Origin: Isoetes taiwanensis
Taxonomy: Eukaryota > Streptophyta > Lycopodiopsida > Isoetales > Isoetaceae
Direction of reading: 5' to 3'
DNA: 64,000 nt
Assembly: GCA_021234155.1 (NCBI GenBank)
Contig: JAJEKV010000060.1
Span: forward strand, 8,266,323-8,330,322
Shown here: positions 22,683-32,779 of the stretch, in pieces
Layout of the letters: the number at the start of each line of letters is the position of its first letter
How positions within the stretch are numbered: position 1 is the first letter of the stretch
Program-made: the position numbers and the translations under genes
Notes under the pieces: generated by a model
What the model was told of the DNA's origin: nothing
The model's input: the letters and a program-made list of their open reading frames with translations, nothing else
Database searches by the model: none

Positions 22683-24250
22683 ATGAAAGGATATAAGGTT
22701 ATTCTTGAGCAGAGGAGAGTTCAAGAAGAGAGAAGGAAGAAGCAAGAAGAGGAAAGGACAGCAAGACATAAAAAGGAGCTCAAAGATAAAATTGAACAGG
22801 AGAGACCGTCTCAAATTATTCCAGATATTAAGTCTTTGTACACAATGTCTACGTCTCATTCTAAGAGTATTCCATATCCCAAATATGGGGCTGGAAAAGC
22901 AGCTGAAACCCAACCAAGAACTCATATTAAACAATTTGAGAATATTAGTACTATGAATGGTCAGGATTCTGATGCCGAGAGGCTTATATTATTTCCAACC
23001 ACATTAGAGGGAAAACCAGCAGATTGGTTGATTCGTAATATGGATACAGTGAAAACATGGGTAGAAATTAAAGAGTTGTTTTTGAATACATTTCAACCAA
23101 CTCCAACCTCTCGAGAGTTAAAGGAGGAATTAAAAACCATACAGATTACACCTGGGGAAACTCCAAAAAGCTTTGCTATTAGAGTGTCTGAATTAGCAAG
23201 CCAATTAGAACATAAACCTCATGAAGAAGATATCATATCTTGGTTCATTGAGGGATTTCCAAGAAAAATTAAGCAACAACTCGAATTAGACTCACCCGAA
23301 ACTTTGGATGAAGTCAGAAAAAGAGAATACCGCCATTGGGGAATTATGGGTGCCGAAAAACATGTCAAGCCGAACTTGAATCTTTGGTTCAAGAAGGTGA
23401 ACCAGAGATTCAAGAGTTCGAGAATTGCAAAATAAATTACAATGGATGGAAGAAAATGTTAAGAAGTTAACTAGCTGAGAAAACTCAAGAAGTTATGTAT
23501 GGTGCACTAAGTGTTCTAGACCGTGACACTATGCAAATGAATGCGTAATTCCTATCAAGGAAAAGAAATTTTGTTACATTTGTGATCGTGATAATCATGA
23601 TACAAAAGATTGCTATTTCAATTCAAGAAATAAAACAAAAATAGTACGATGCTTTTGTTGTAACAAATAGAGATACATCAAGGAAAAAAGATGTCAAAGA
23701 AGTTGAATGTTGGAAGTGTAGGAGAAAGGCCACTTTGCAAGGGACCAGAAGAATTCATTTAAAAGGAGCATTCCCTCTAAAAATATAGAAAAAGTGAAGT
23801 CAAAATAGAGGAAGCGAGAATGGTCACCGAGCGTAGAATTGTTGATAATGTTGAAGCAAATGTAGTGACACGGCAAAAAAGGCCGAGAGAGAAGGGATTC
23901 AAGTTAAAGATATTCCATTGGAAAGCGACGCCGCGAAATCAAAGAAATATATCCGTAAATCCTAGAGGAGAATGAAATTTATAACTTTGCTACGAGCAAA
24001 TAAATGAATTGCAAAATTCAAAACTCACCTACAAGAGAATGATAGTGACTTGGATAAACTACAGAGGATTAAAAGACAAGTTAAAGAATTGACAATTCCT
24101 ACGCCATTGAAAATAGTAGTTAAATATTTGCTGTGTTTCAAGGATATTCGAATCTCAAAATATAGATGATAATTTAAAAACGCTGAGCGAGACAATTAAA
24201 AAATACAAAGCTTTTTTTACCTCTTGAGTTATTAGCAAAGTATATCCCGA
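22683..24250 (+). pseudogene. gag of retrotransposon 2, copy 2
   Basis: Open from MKGYKVILEQRRVQEERRKK to 23435, including the coiled-coil N-terminus that copy 1 has lost to a frame change. The capsid-like region is as in copy 1. After about 23320 it is broken by many 1-3 base differences, so the three CCHC knuckles are out of frame. Aligned to copy 1, most of these differences sit on CAG or CTG (23544 gcgtaat against gcagaat; 23523 ccgtgac against ccaggac; 23824 caccga against cagcctgga). Confidence 0.85.
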
Positions 24251-24605
24251 GTTAGTTAGTTCCAACAGAGGTCTACCAAACGTAACAATTAATCCCCGCG
24301 CATTCAAAAGTGACCCTATTGATAAGCAAACTCCCCGTGCTAACTCTAGAAGTAAAGGGACACACCATTCCCAAAGTGCCCATTGATGGAGGAGCGGAGT
24401 GAACATCATGACCAACAATTTGAGAAGGAAACTCAAGTTGGAAACGATCAGTCCGTCGCCATTCAATGTGAGAATGGCGTATCATAGGCAAGTCGAGCCG
24501 CTGGGCATTATCAAAGGAGTGCCATTTTCTATTGCAGAATGAATTTCCAACAGATTTTGTAATACTCGATACTAATGCAACGGGAAATATGGATTACCAA
24601 GTGTT
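24251..24605 (+). pseudogene. Protease fragment, copy 2
   Basis: Same segment as 14102-14485 (KVPIDGG at about 24375), broken by small indels. It ends at the same protease-to-flank junction (gattaccaagtgttatc then gagcaattgaagc). Confidence 0.7.
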
Positions 24606-24942
24606 ATCCTGAGCAATTGAAGCGCTTTTATCGCCACATCGCCAACAGCCCGGAAGGACTTGCTACGGTGGGTCGATGGCACCACCATTTTGCTCACACA
24701 AACCTTTGATTTCGAGGTATTCCGTATTCCCTTGCAAAACCTTTTTGTATCTTGGGCTGCTTTACAGACATGGACGCCACTCAGTTCGTTGTTCTTCAGA
24801 TCAAGCAAACCAAAGATCGCCACCAATATTGCAAAGTCACATGACACTTTTGTGAAGTTTCGTGGCGCAAATTGCTTGGGTATTCTATCAAGAACACCCA
24901 CATCAATAAGCCGCTTCTATAATATGGTGATATCTGCCCAAT
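24606..24942 (+). repeat. Element 1 flank, copy 3
   Basis: Matches 11000-11324 and 14486-14811. It ends atatctgcccaat directly before LTR D. Confidence 0.85.
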
Positions 24943-25835
24943 TGTGACATAGTTGACCCGCTTATTGACCCCGCTTGTGGATGATCATGTACAAGTCACG
25001 ACGGAGATAACTCAAGAAGAATCGAGTATAGTGACCATTATAAGAGAGCACGGCGATAAATCTTGAGTCAAGCTCCACTATTGTTGAGAATACAAAAATA
25101 TTTCTATAGTTCTTCATTATTGAAAAAGACAAAAACAAACATTGTGTTTATTGTTCTTATTATAAAAAAATACAAAAAAATATTTTTATGTAATTTCTAG
25201 TCACGTTGAGACAGTTAGGGTTTGCCTTGCCAACAAGGATTCGAGAGCACAAAGCACGGAGCCGGACATCTCTGAGCGTGGTTCAAGGCTGGTCCGATCA
25301 AGAGCACGATATCTATTTAAGGTGGCAATTTGGGAAGAAAAGGTGGCTTGCAATTCGATTCTGGCCTTGAGATTTGTATGACCTGTTCTTCAATGCTTAT
25401 CTTTTGTATTCATGAATTGAAATCAATGGAAGATTTGTTGGCTCTCATTTCGCTTATGATGCTTAACCGAAGTTGTATTCATTCATTCCTTCACATGCAA
25501 GCATCCTTTGTTTTAGCAATGACGATAACTTTGTTTATGAAATGTATATTCTAAGGCAAACAAGGCAACAATGTACAATTCCTCCATGACGTCCCTTGAT
25601 TCTTGTTCACTTATAAGCATACAAATAATTCTTACAGGTTTCTTATGGATGCGGAGATGACAACCACCAAGTCATTGGAAATAACTGATTATGAAACCTT
25701 TGATGCATGGCTTGCAGACACCATGGTATGTTTGTAATTTCTGTTGTAGTTTGTGTTGCTATATTCCAAGTTCCTGGGTAGATTAATTCATGAAAGAATG
25801 AGTTGCTATGCTAGAGGGGTGACAGACCTTTAACA
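24943..25835 (+). repeat. LTR D of retrotransposon 2 (893 bp)
   Basis: Full length. It is preceded by element 1 flank ending ccaat and followed by ccaat plus the continuing element 1 ORF, which is exactly the arrangement of a solo LTR in element 1. Confidence 0.9.
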
Positions 25836-25840
25836 CCAAT
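25836..25840. repeat. Target-site duplication CCAAT, right side
   Basis: Pairs with 11320-11324. Confidence 0.8.
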
Positions 25841-27665
25841 CTCCATATTGATTGGCCCCAGATGTTATTCTACCGCCTCCTTCATGAAGTCGACCGCATT
25901 CGGGCTGCCCCCTCCTCTGGACATGAAGCCTCAGTGGGTGGCCATCTTCAGGCACTCATCCGTCATTATCTTCCTGTTCCTGAGACCCCTTCCACCCTAA
26001 ACCAACAGGCTGTACCTTCACGCCAGACTTCCCCTGGTCATGTTCAAAACCAGACCACGCATGTCACTGTCTCCTCTTCCTCCACTGAAGCCACGCCTTC
26101 CACTTCCCGTCATGTCTCCCAACAATCTCAGACAAGGCAGCAACAGGGCCCGGCACCTCCAAATCCTCGCCAGCTTCTATACCAATTCCAGCAGGATGTT
26201 CAGGCTGCCGCCCTGCAGTTACAAGCATCACAGGACGCTCTCATGAATGGTGTTCAGGCGTCCCTGGAGGCTTCCGATGCAGTTCAAAGAGACCTTCAAG
26301 CTGCAACTGCACAAGTTCAAACTTTGGAGGCCCAACTTCAAGAAAAGCACGCGGCTCTCTTAACGGCCCGTGAAGATCTCAAACTTGCACAAGATCAGAA
26401 CAGCCTGCTTGTTGATCAACAGGCTCAGTTGCAGTCTTCCATTCAGGAGTTGTTGGAGCAGAACACGACCAAGGACACCCTCCTGGGTGACAAGGAGAAA
26501 GACATTGCTAAGCTCAACACCTTGTATACCGAACTTTCTCAGACTTATCGCACTCAAGTGCATGATCTTACCGAGCGTGACGCTCGCCTCACCTCCTTAG
26601 AAGCTCAGCTTTTCTATGCTGACCACTCAGATCACGTCCCTTCAAGATCAGCTTTTGGAAGCTCAGAAACAGAAGATCATAGATGACGCCGAGATTGCCA
26701 CGCTTCGTCTCAATACTCCTGGGCAATCTTCTTCACATGCCACGCTTCCTAGTAAACGGGTCCGTGATCAGTCCCGACTTCTGTTAGAAAAGGAGAACCG
26801 GATACGTGACCTTGAACATCAGCTTCAGCAAGCAGTTCAATCTGCTGAAGAAGCCCAAAACAAACAGGAGGGATATATCGACATTGCTACCAACATCCCT
26901 ATGGGCTTCTCTACTCCTTCCAGCTATCTTGACTATGTGGTGGCCCGACGGCACCTTTTCCTTTTGAAGTGGTACGCGGCCAATGGCAATGTTCATCAAC
27001 AGCCACTCAAAAGTGCGGATTTCCTTCGGATCTGGCCGGATCTTTCTATAGAAGACAAGGGTTTATTTTGTGCACTCTTAGTCTTTGATCAGCTCAATTC
27101 TGAAGATCCCGAATTGGTCATTTTCCGTATTGTTCAGCCAATGGCTTATATTTTTCATGACTTCTACCTGGCGGATCTCCATGATAAATTCCGAGATGAG
27201 GCCCATTGTGTTTTTCGAGGCAACTCCAATGCTGCTTGGTTGTTATCACAAACTAACCCATATTTCAAGGATCCTGCTCAGTCTCAGACTTTTGAACAGG
27301 AGTACATACCTGAACTTGCTCAGCACTTACCTCTGTGGCAGGCTGAAACATTGGAACAGGTCAACAAAAATTTGGCGCATCCTGACGATCTTGAGTTCGC
27401 CCAAATTTATATGCAGCACTTGGGAGGCTACAATCAACTACATGGCCTTCTGGAAAGCAAGACCATCCCAACGGGTTGGGTCAATCCTCCTGTCTATCAA
27501 TTACTCTCTACTTCAGAGTGGGACCATTGGTGTCGTGCTCTTGATCAGAACCTTGTTCGAGAATTCAGGGACATGGCTCTGCAACCCACGCACACAGGCA
27601 TGCTTCCCTCTCCATATGCTTCCTTAGGCGTCCCTCCACGCCCACGGTTCCTCTCTTCTGACTGA
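25841..27665 (+). pseudogene. 3' extra ORF of retrotransposon 1, central part
   Basis: Two open frames, 25862-26686 (274 codons) and 26616-27665 (349 codons), joined by a one-base change in the cttttct run near 26611. N-terminal part DWPQMLFYRLLHEVDRIRAA, then a Ser/Thr/Gln/Pro-rich linker, then a long coiled coil (about 26170-26860, for example QTLEAQLQEKHAALLTARED), then a globular region with many aromatic residues (YLDYVVARRHLFLLKWYAAN, FLRIWPDLSIEDKGLFCALL). No domain name known to me. The coding bias is strong and the frame long, so it is probably a real element protein. Confidence 0.7.
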
Positions 27666-28277
27666 CGTCTTCCCTTTTGGACGAAGGTTATGGATGGCCA
27701 CGCTGGGACGACTCCGCCTCAGATCTCGACGGATCTCCGGTGGGATCCCCGATTTGTCAGACGCTCCAATTCGGAGGATAATGCCACCTTGGACACTACT
27801 GAGAATTGGATCTATATCGCTAATGAGCGTGGTTGGCAACGACCTGCTGATGCTCTGCATGGCCTTGATACCTTCTTGCAGAATGCCGCCACCTCACCAG
27901 ACCCTTCAGTACACCGTCAAGCTGGTTTCTGTGCTGCTCTCAAATGCATCCTGGTCAGCTCTTTAAATCGGCAGCATCCAATCTTTTACTGCAATCCGAA
28001 TGCCAGTGTCAGTGCCTTCGGTCTCCAGACCTGCCTTCTCATGGAGTGCCAGTTTGTTCCTTCGGACGCACATGCTGCCCTGGAAGACATGGTGCGCTCT
28101 CACTTCCTCATTGATGCCGATCCTGCCCTTGGGCTCAACACTCCTTACGCCCTTCAAACACGCCAGGATCTCATTGCCCATTACCATAATGGCGCCCGTC
28201 CTCATTCCCGTGAGGATCACTTTCAGACTACTGGTTTCTCGCCCTCGGAAGCACTTCCTCCTTTTCTTCAGACTTGA
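27666..28277 (+). CDS. 3' extra ORF of retrotransposon 1, C-terminal part
   Basis: In the same frame as the preceding segment, separated only by TGA at 27663-27665. From 27690 it reads MDGHAGTTPPQISTDLRWDP, then WIYIANERGWQRPADALHGL and LLMECQFVPSDAHAALEDMV, ending at 28277. The C-terminal half is homologous to 21190-21440 of element 2. The stop could be a mutation, base-call error, or mark a separate or readthrough product. Confidence 0.65.
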   Translation, partial: RLPFWTKVMDGHAGTTPPQISTDLRWDPRFVRRSNSEDNATLDTTENWIYIANERGWQRPADALHGLDTFLQNAATSPDPSVHRQAGFCAALKCILVSSLNRQHPIFYCNPNASVSAFGLQTCLLMECQFVPSDAHAALEDMVRSHFLIDADPALGLNTPYALQTRQDLIAHYHNGARPHSREDHFQTTGFSPSEALPPFLQT

Positions 28278-28284
28278 GTGTCGT

Positions 28285-28298
28285 TTGGTGGGGGGGAG
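28285..28298 (+). other. Polypurine tract of retrotransposon 1
   Basis: ttggtgggggggag immediately upstream of the 3' LTR start tgttag. G-rich, as expected for priming of plus-strand synthesis. Confidence 0.75.
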
Positions 28299-28787
28299 TG
28301 TTAGTCCTGTGCCTCCTGGTACAGGACTATTCATGCATACGACGGACCAGGTCAAGGCCAAGGATCCACAATCAGGCGCAGGTCAGTCGTCAAAGGCTCA
28401 GCAGAAGACCAAGCAGACTAAGACCACGCCTGGCGTCAACAAGAGGCGGCGCTCAGACAAGTGACGGCCCGTCACCACCTGCATCAGCGTCAGCGTGATT
28501 TCAGGCTTTTCAAGAGGCACCGCCAGCATTCCTGCAAATCAGGCCTTCTTCCAGGAGTCGGCACCGAAATCGGTCAGAGTGTCTATATTGGGCCAAAGGC
28601 CAATGTACTATATATATGAGTAGAGCTAGCACATGAGTTTTTAGATGACTTGTCTCATTTCAGTTTTCTCTCGATTTCGAGAGCTCATGTATCTTCATTG
28701 ACATCAAGGAAGCTTATTATTGTGATCTCATTGTTCTCTTTTGTTTTCTTTTCCCTTTCCTTTGTTTTTCTTGCAAATCCCGCAACA
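28299..28787 (+). repeat. 3' LTR of retrotransposon 1
   Basis: 489 bp, tgttagtcct...cccgcaaca. It shows CAG/CTG at many sites where the 5' LTR has CGG. It runs directly into an arm of the foldback repeat, so the element probably inserted into that repeat. Confidence 0.87.
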
Positions 28788-29578
28788 ACTACACAACAAC
28801 TACTATTAATATTATTAACACAAACCATTGCATTTAACACATTTAAATTAAAACCCCCCTTAAACCCCTTTTGGTTTGGGTGCATATTCACATGGGGGGT
28901 GACGTAGGGCCCGAAGGGCCCAAAATTTTTTTTAATATAACAATCAACACACAACTACTATTAACATTATTAACATAAACCATTGCATTTAACACATTTA
29001 AATTAAAACCCCCCTTAAACCCCTTTTGGTTTGGGTGCATATTCACACGGGGGGTTACTCCGGGCAACGAGAGCTGTCGGATGGGCATATTTGCCCTTTA
29101 TTCCAAGATCTGGACCGTACATAGCGATCCTCGTTTGTGGGGTATGCATGTACAAGTATTTGTATACTGTATATCAAGGTTTGCAAAATACTATAAGGTT
29201 TGAGAGAATGTACTTAATGGTGTTAATTTTGTACATGTATTGTAAATATATTTTTGGGGCTCTCGCTGCCCTACGTAACCCCCCGTGTGAATATGCACCC
29301 AAACCAAAAGGGGTTTAAGGGGGTTTTAATTTAAATGTGTTAAATGCAATGGTTTATGTTAATAATGTTAATAGTAGTTGTGTGTTGATTGTTATATTAA
29401 AAAAAATTTTGGGCCCTTCGGGCCCTACGTCACCCCCCATGTGAATATGCACCCAAACCAAAGGGGGTTTGAGGGGGATTTTAATTTAACATAATTTGAT
29501 GTAATGCTTTATGTTAATTAATGTTAATGTTAATTACATATTGGTTATTAAAAAAAATTGGCACCCTTCGAGCCCTCA
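28788..29578. mobile_element. Foldback-type repeat with mirrored double arms
   Basis: Left side: two direct copies (about 28795-28900 and 28945-29055) of a unit containing aacacatttaaattaaaacc and ggtttgggtgcatattcaca. Right side: two copies in reverse complement (29277-29432 and 29433-29577). About 215 bp of unique centre lies between. The palindromic gggcccgaagggccc marks the joint between units. This is the shape of a foldback or nested-MITE structure; superfamily unknown. No coding capacity: the ORFs here are translations of repeat sequence. Confidence 0.75.
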
Positions 29579-30082
29579 CAAAAACAAACATAAGTAAAGT
29601 TTAAGGGCCTAAATAGATAGATAGATACTTACTAAGAAGCTTCAGTATTGCAATTCAACCTGAGGAGGACTTAAATTTTTGTTTGGCATAACATAGTTTT
29701 AACAAAACTTTGATTTAGTTGTAACTTGACTAAGGAATGGCATAAGAACACATGGTGAGAAGTTTAAATGTTTCGTTGGTAGCTTAAGCATAATTTACAT
29801 AAAATATGTACAGGATTCTAATGCAACACAAGAAGCCAAAGTCATAATTAGTTTTCAATATAGCACAGGATGCCAAAGCCAATATCACGGTACAAATTTT
29901 AGCATAGTGTTCATGAAAATCTCTATGCACGAAATTCCTAGAGCATTTAACATCTATTCATGAAAATGTTTATGCATGAAACCTTATTATTTTACAACAT
30001 CTGTTTGTACTGCATCCTTTCAACAAATGCAGAGTCCTGAAACTGTGAATGAAATACTGAAATGTGATGAAAAAAGACATAC
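29579..30082. other. No gene seen
   Basis: AT-rich. It may be an intron of the exon at 30083-30347 on the minus strand. A gata tetranucleotide run (agatagatagata) is near 29615. Confidence 0.4.
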
Positions 30083-30347
30083 CATTTGATAAGTCCACAT
30101 GTTGTCCTAAGATGGCTACAGAATTCCCATCTCCATGGAAATCGATCCTAGCAACTATTCTCAGCAAAGGTAGATGCTTGATGACAAGCGATCTGATGCT
30201 TTCTTCTGCAAGCCTTCCAATCCCTCCATAGTTCCCCTGGGGCATAGAACATATACTGTCAGTTCTAATGCCCGAAGAAGCCTGCGAAATTTGAGCTGCC
30301 ATAGCTTCCGGAATCAAAGCCTTTGGAGATAAAAGAGCTTCTAGCTA
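30083..30347 (-). CDS. Orphan exon, possibly M28-type aminopeptidase-like
   Basis: Reads (from the minus strand) LLSPKALIPEAMAAQISQAS, then GNYGGIGRLAEESIRSLVIK, then RIVARIDFHGDGNSVAILGQ and HVDLSNG, with a good donor (G|GTATGT) at 30083/30082 and a plausible acceptor (gctag|aa) at 30347. The segment IVARI...SVAILGQHVD resembles the first zinc-ligand box (GxHxD) of M28 aminopeptidases. That identification is from memory of the family and is tentative. I did not find neighbouring exons. Confidence 0.35.
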
Positions 30348-31547
30348 TGAATCAAAGATGATGCCGCATGCATGTGCATTTGGGTCACATCCTGCGGGTC
30401 CTCCTTCCGCTACAAGAGTCGGGGTTTTGCAATATGCGACCATAGGGTCACAAAAATTCCATCATATCCTACAACAAAGATGCCCGCTGAATCTTTCCAC
30501 AAAAACTCAGATGCGGGAAGAATCTAAAAGATTTGGGCAATCGATGACTTGCAATTGTGGCATCTTAATAAGCTTAAGAAAAAATTAGATCGTGGAAATA
30601 ATTCGAATCAGAAGCGCAAACGCCGGTTGAGATGATGAGACTCTACCTCGAATATGATAAACCTATAGAGAACAAAGAAGCATTTCAACTATCCCGCATC
30701 AATTGCGTGTTAATCGGGCAAAGAAGGATTCTATATATAGTACCCAAGACCATTCATCAGCTTCTAACATAAGTTCTTTTGTTGGCTGCAAAAAAGTTTA
30801 AACTTATATTTATGTATAAAACTAGCGGCCCACTTCCTCAGCTCAGCTGTTGGAATGTTCAGAAAAGGAAGATGGTCATATAAGATCAATGAGGCAATCA
30901 GACTGAATAGATGCAAGTTGGACAACAATTGTCAACAATCTAAATGCCTGCATATCATTCAAGAGATGTTAGAAAATAACTTACCGCCATCAGAATTGCG
31001 TAGCGCAGCAGAAGGCTAAATGATGTTAAGCTGACAGAACATGAGCAGAACATCGAGGTCAGGTTAACTGTGAAAAGGGCTTTTGAGGCAAAGCAGTCTG
31101 GCAAAATAGATTCAGCATTCAAACAACTCAATAACCATAGCACGAAACGTGTCCAAGCAAAACACTAAAACCCAATAAAAGTTTCGTCCTCAAGGCTGAG
31201 AAACTGCGAAGCAAAACTAAATCCGATCTCTGGAAGCAAAATGGAGCTGATCCGGAGCTCAAGACAGGGCGATTTCTACAAAAACCCAAGTGAAGATTGG
31301 TATGCCAGAGGACCCTGCCATTGCGAAACTACCATATGGCTCCTGCAAGCCATCGCTAAGCAAAAGGGCTACAATCCCTAAAACGTGAACTACAATCCGG
31401 GAGCCCTAAAACCTCCACTCCATTGCCATGGAGCTCCTCGAAACCATAGCCATACTTCCAGATCAACCAGAATAGAACCCTAAAGTAGAGCTCCGAAATC
31501 CAACACTAAAGTAGAACTCTCGAGGTATTTGAAGCTTAAAAATAAAT
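30348..31547. other. No gene recognised
   Basis: Short ORFs on both strands with no similarity I know. It could hold the 5' exons of the minus-strand exon at 30083-30347. Confidence 0.35.
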
Positions 31548-32006
31548 AAGGGAAAAACTATGAAATACCCTTATGTTTTGCTAAAATTAACAAAACACCC
31601 CTAGTTTTGGGGCTATTTTAATTGAAATGGTCATAATTTTTTTATGATGATCCAAATGAGAATGATCCTTTCAGAGCTATTGTAAAGGAGGATGAGATCT
31701 TTCCATCGAAGGTAAGATCATATAAATCGGATCTTAAATCACAAGTTATGCTATTTTTAATACACAAGAAAATTGTAGAAATTTCAGAGGGATTTACGAG
31801 ACCATAACTTGAGATTTCGGAATCCGATTCAAGAGGTGTTAACTTTCATGGAAATATCTCATTCTCCTTTACAATAATTTTGAAAGGCTCATTCTCATTT
31901 GGATCATCACAAAAAAGTTACGATCATTTCCATAAAAATACCCCCAAAACTAGGGGCGTTTTGTTAATTTTAGCAAAACATAAGGGTATTTCATAGTTTT
32001 TCCCTA
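31548..32006. mobile_element. MITE with long terminal inverted repeats
   Basis: About 459 bp. The left end (agggaaaaactatgaaatac... to ctagttttgggg, 31549-31614) and right end (ccccaaaactag... to gtttttccct, about 31941-32005) are near-perfect reverse complements over about 65 bp, and the inner arms match further (atgatccaaatgagaatga against its complement). A/T-rich possible target duplication aaaataaa on both sides, 8-9 bp, which would suit a Mutator-like MITE. No coding capacity. Confidence 0.75.
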
Positions 32007-32204
32007 AAAATAAAAAGGTCTTAAACCATTGGAAATTAATAAAACTAGTCCAAAATTAGTGCACTCGTATGCGCACTCTAGATGTACGCATTAGTACATC
32101 CAATTGCATATGCGATGAAATCATAGCAAAACCATATGCAAAAGCGTACAAAAATACAAAAGGAACCCCCTGTTATAATGCTACATATTAGCTCCCGGAT
32201 TCTC

Positions 32205-32275
32205 CTGTTAGATCCAAGGGTCCTCACAGAGGGCTGTCTTGCAGGAGTTCCCGAACCCAGACCCCAAACAAATGG
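32205..32275 (+). repeat. Orphan copy of the retrotransposon 1 leader
   Basis: gatccaagggtcct...aacccagaccccaaacaaa matches the leader at 3777-3838 with scattered differences. No LTR is next to it, so it is an isolated fragment or part of another element. Confidence 0.6.
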
Positions 32276-32499
32276 GCCTGACTCTGGTCATCACAGAGGG
32301 GAATGTCATCATGGGCCTGCAACGCCTAGCTAAAGAGAAGGCAACACGTGCACGTCCAACCAGTAGCACAGTGACACGAGGTTGGAAGCCACCCTCGGGG
32401 ATCCCATTATGCTCCTCCAGAATGGCTTTGCACTGCTGCATGTGTAGCTGGATTTGAGAAGCGCTTAGGCTATGGATGATTTAGAGTCGGGGCGGGGGT

Positions 32500-32670
32500 T
32501 TTTTAATCTTGACAGTAATACGCTTGCTGCTCTCTTTTTGTTTGGGTACCATAGGCCAATTGGTCTTCGTGGACGATAAAAATCTATTCTATTCTATTAT
32601 ATTCTATCTCTCCCTTCCTTCCTCCCTCCCCCAGCCCCCTCCAAAAAAAAAAAAAAAAAAAAAAAGAGGT
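32500..32670 (+). repeat. Possible LINE/SINE 3' tail with poly-A
   Basis: Ends gacgataaaaatc followed by a tattc-like run (32579-32610), then a C/T-rich stretch and an A run of about 23 (32643-32665). This looks like the 3' end of a retroposed sequence. No coding part was identified upstream. Confidence 0.4.
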
Positions 32671-32779
32671 TAGATTAGTCGGAACAAAAGCTAAATTTGG
32701 CTAGATAGACTAGATAGAGGAGGCTTTAGGGTGATGGAAAAGGCTAGATAGAAAGGTTGGAACGGCTGGATTAGGCTAG

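Larger units (their letters stand above)
11325..25835 (+). mobile_element. Nested Ty3/gypsy retrotransposon 2 cluster (four LTRs, rearranged)
   Basis: The outer ends (tgtgacatag... and ...cctttaaca) are flanked by a perfect 5-bp target duplication CCAAT (11320-11324 and 25836-25840) inside the 3' ORF of element 1. Internal order: LTR A, gag, part of PR, copy of the element 1 flank, LTR B (truncated), gag end, PR, RT, RNaseH, IN, 3' ORF, PPT, LTR C, gag, part of PR, copy of the flank, LTR D. A simple insertion would hold two LTRs and no internal copies of the flank, so rearrangement or assembly joining has occurred. Confidence 0.85.
3264..28787 (+). mobile_element. Ty3/gypsy LTR retrotransposon 1 (OTA/Tat-like), interrupted by a nested cluster
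   Basis: Two similar 490-bp LTRs bound a coding region in the order gag, protease, RT, RNaseH, integrase, 3' extra ORF, polypurine tract. The order PR-RT-RH-IN defines Ty3/gypsy. An extra ORF 3' of integrase is typical of the OTA (Tat/Athila) lineages. Without the nested 14.5-kb cluster it would be about 11 kb. gag, PR and RT carry many frameshifts while RNaseH-IN is open. I see no matching target-site duplication: aatgg precedes the left LTR and actac follows the right one. Confidence 0.85.

Noticed and set aside
28685-29088. Minus-strand ORFs rich in NMHPNQKGFKGG
   Set aside because: Translations of the foldback arms, repeated because the arms repeat.
29031-29318. ORF GAYSHGGLLRATRAVGWAYL..., almost identical in 37926-38120
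   Set aside because: Similarity covers the whole DNA of the foldback repeat, including its non-coding arms, so peptide identity only reflects recent copying.
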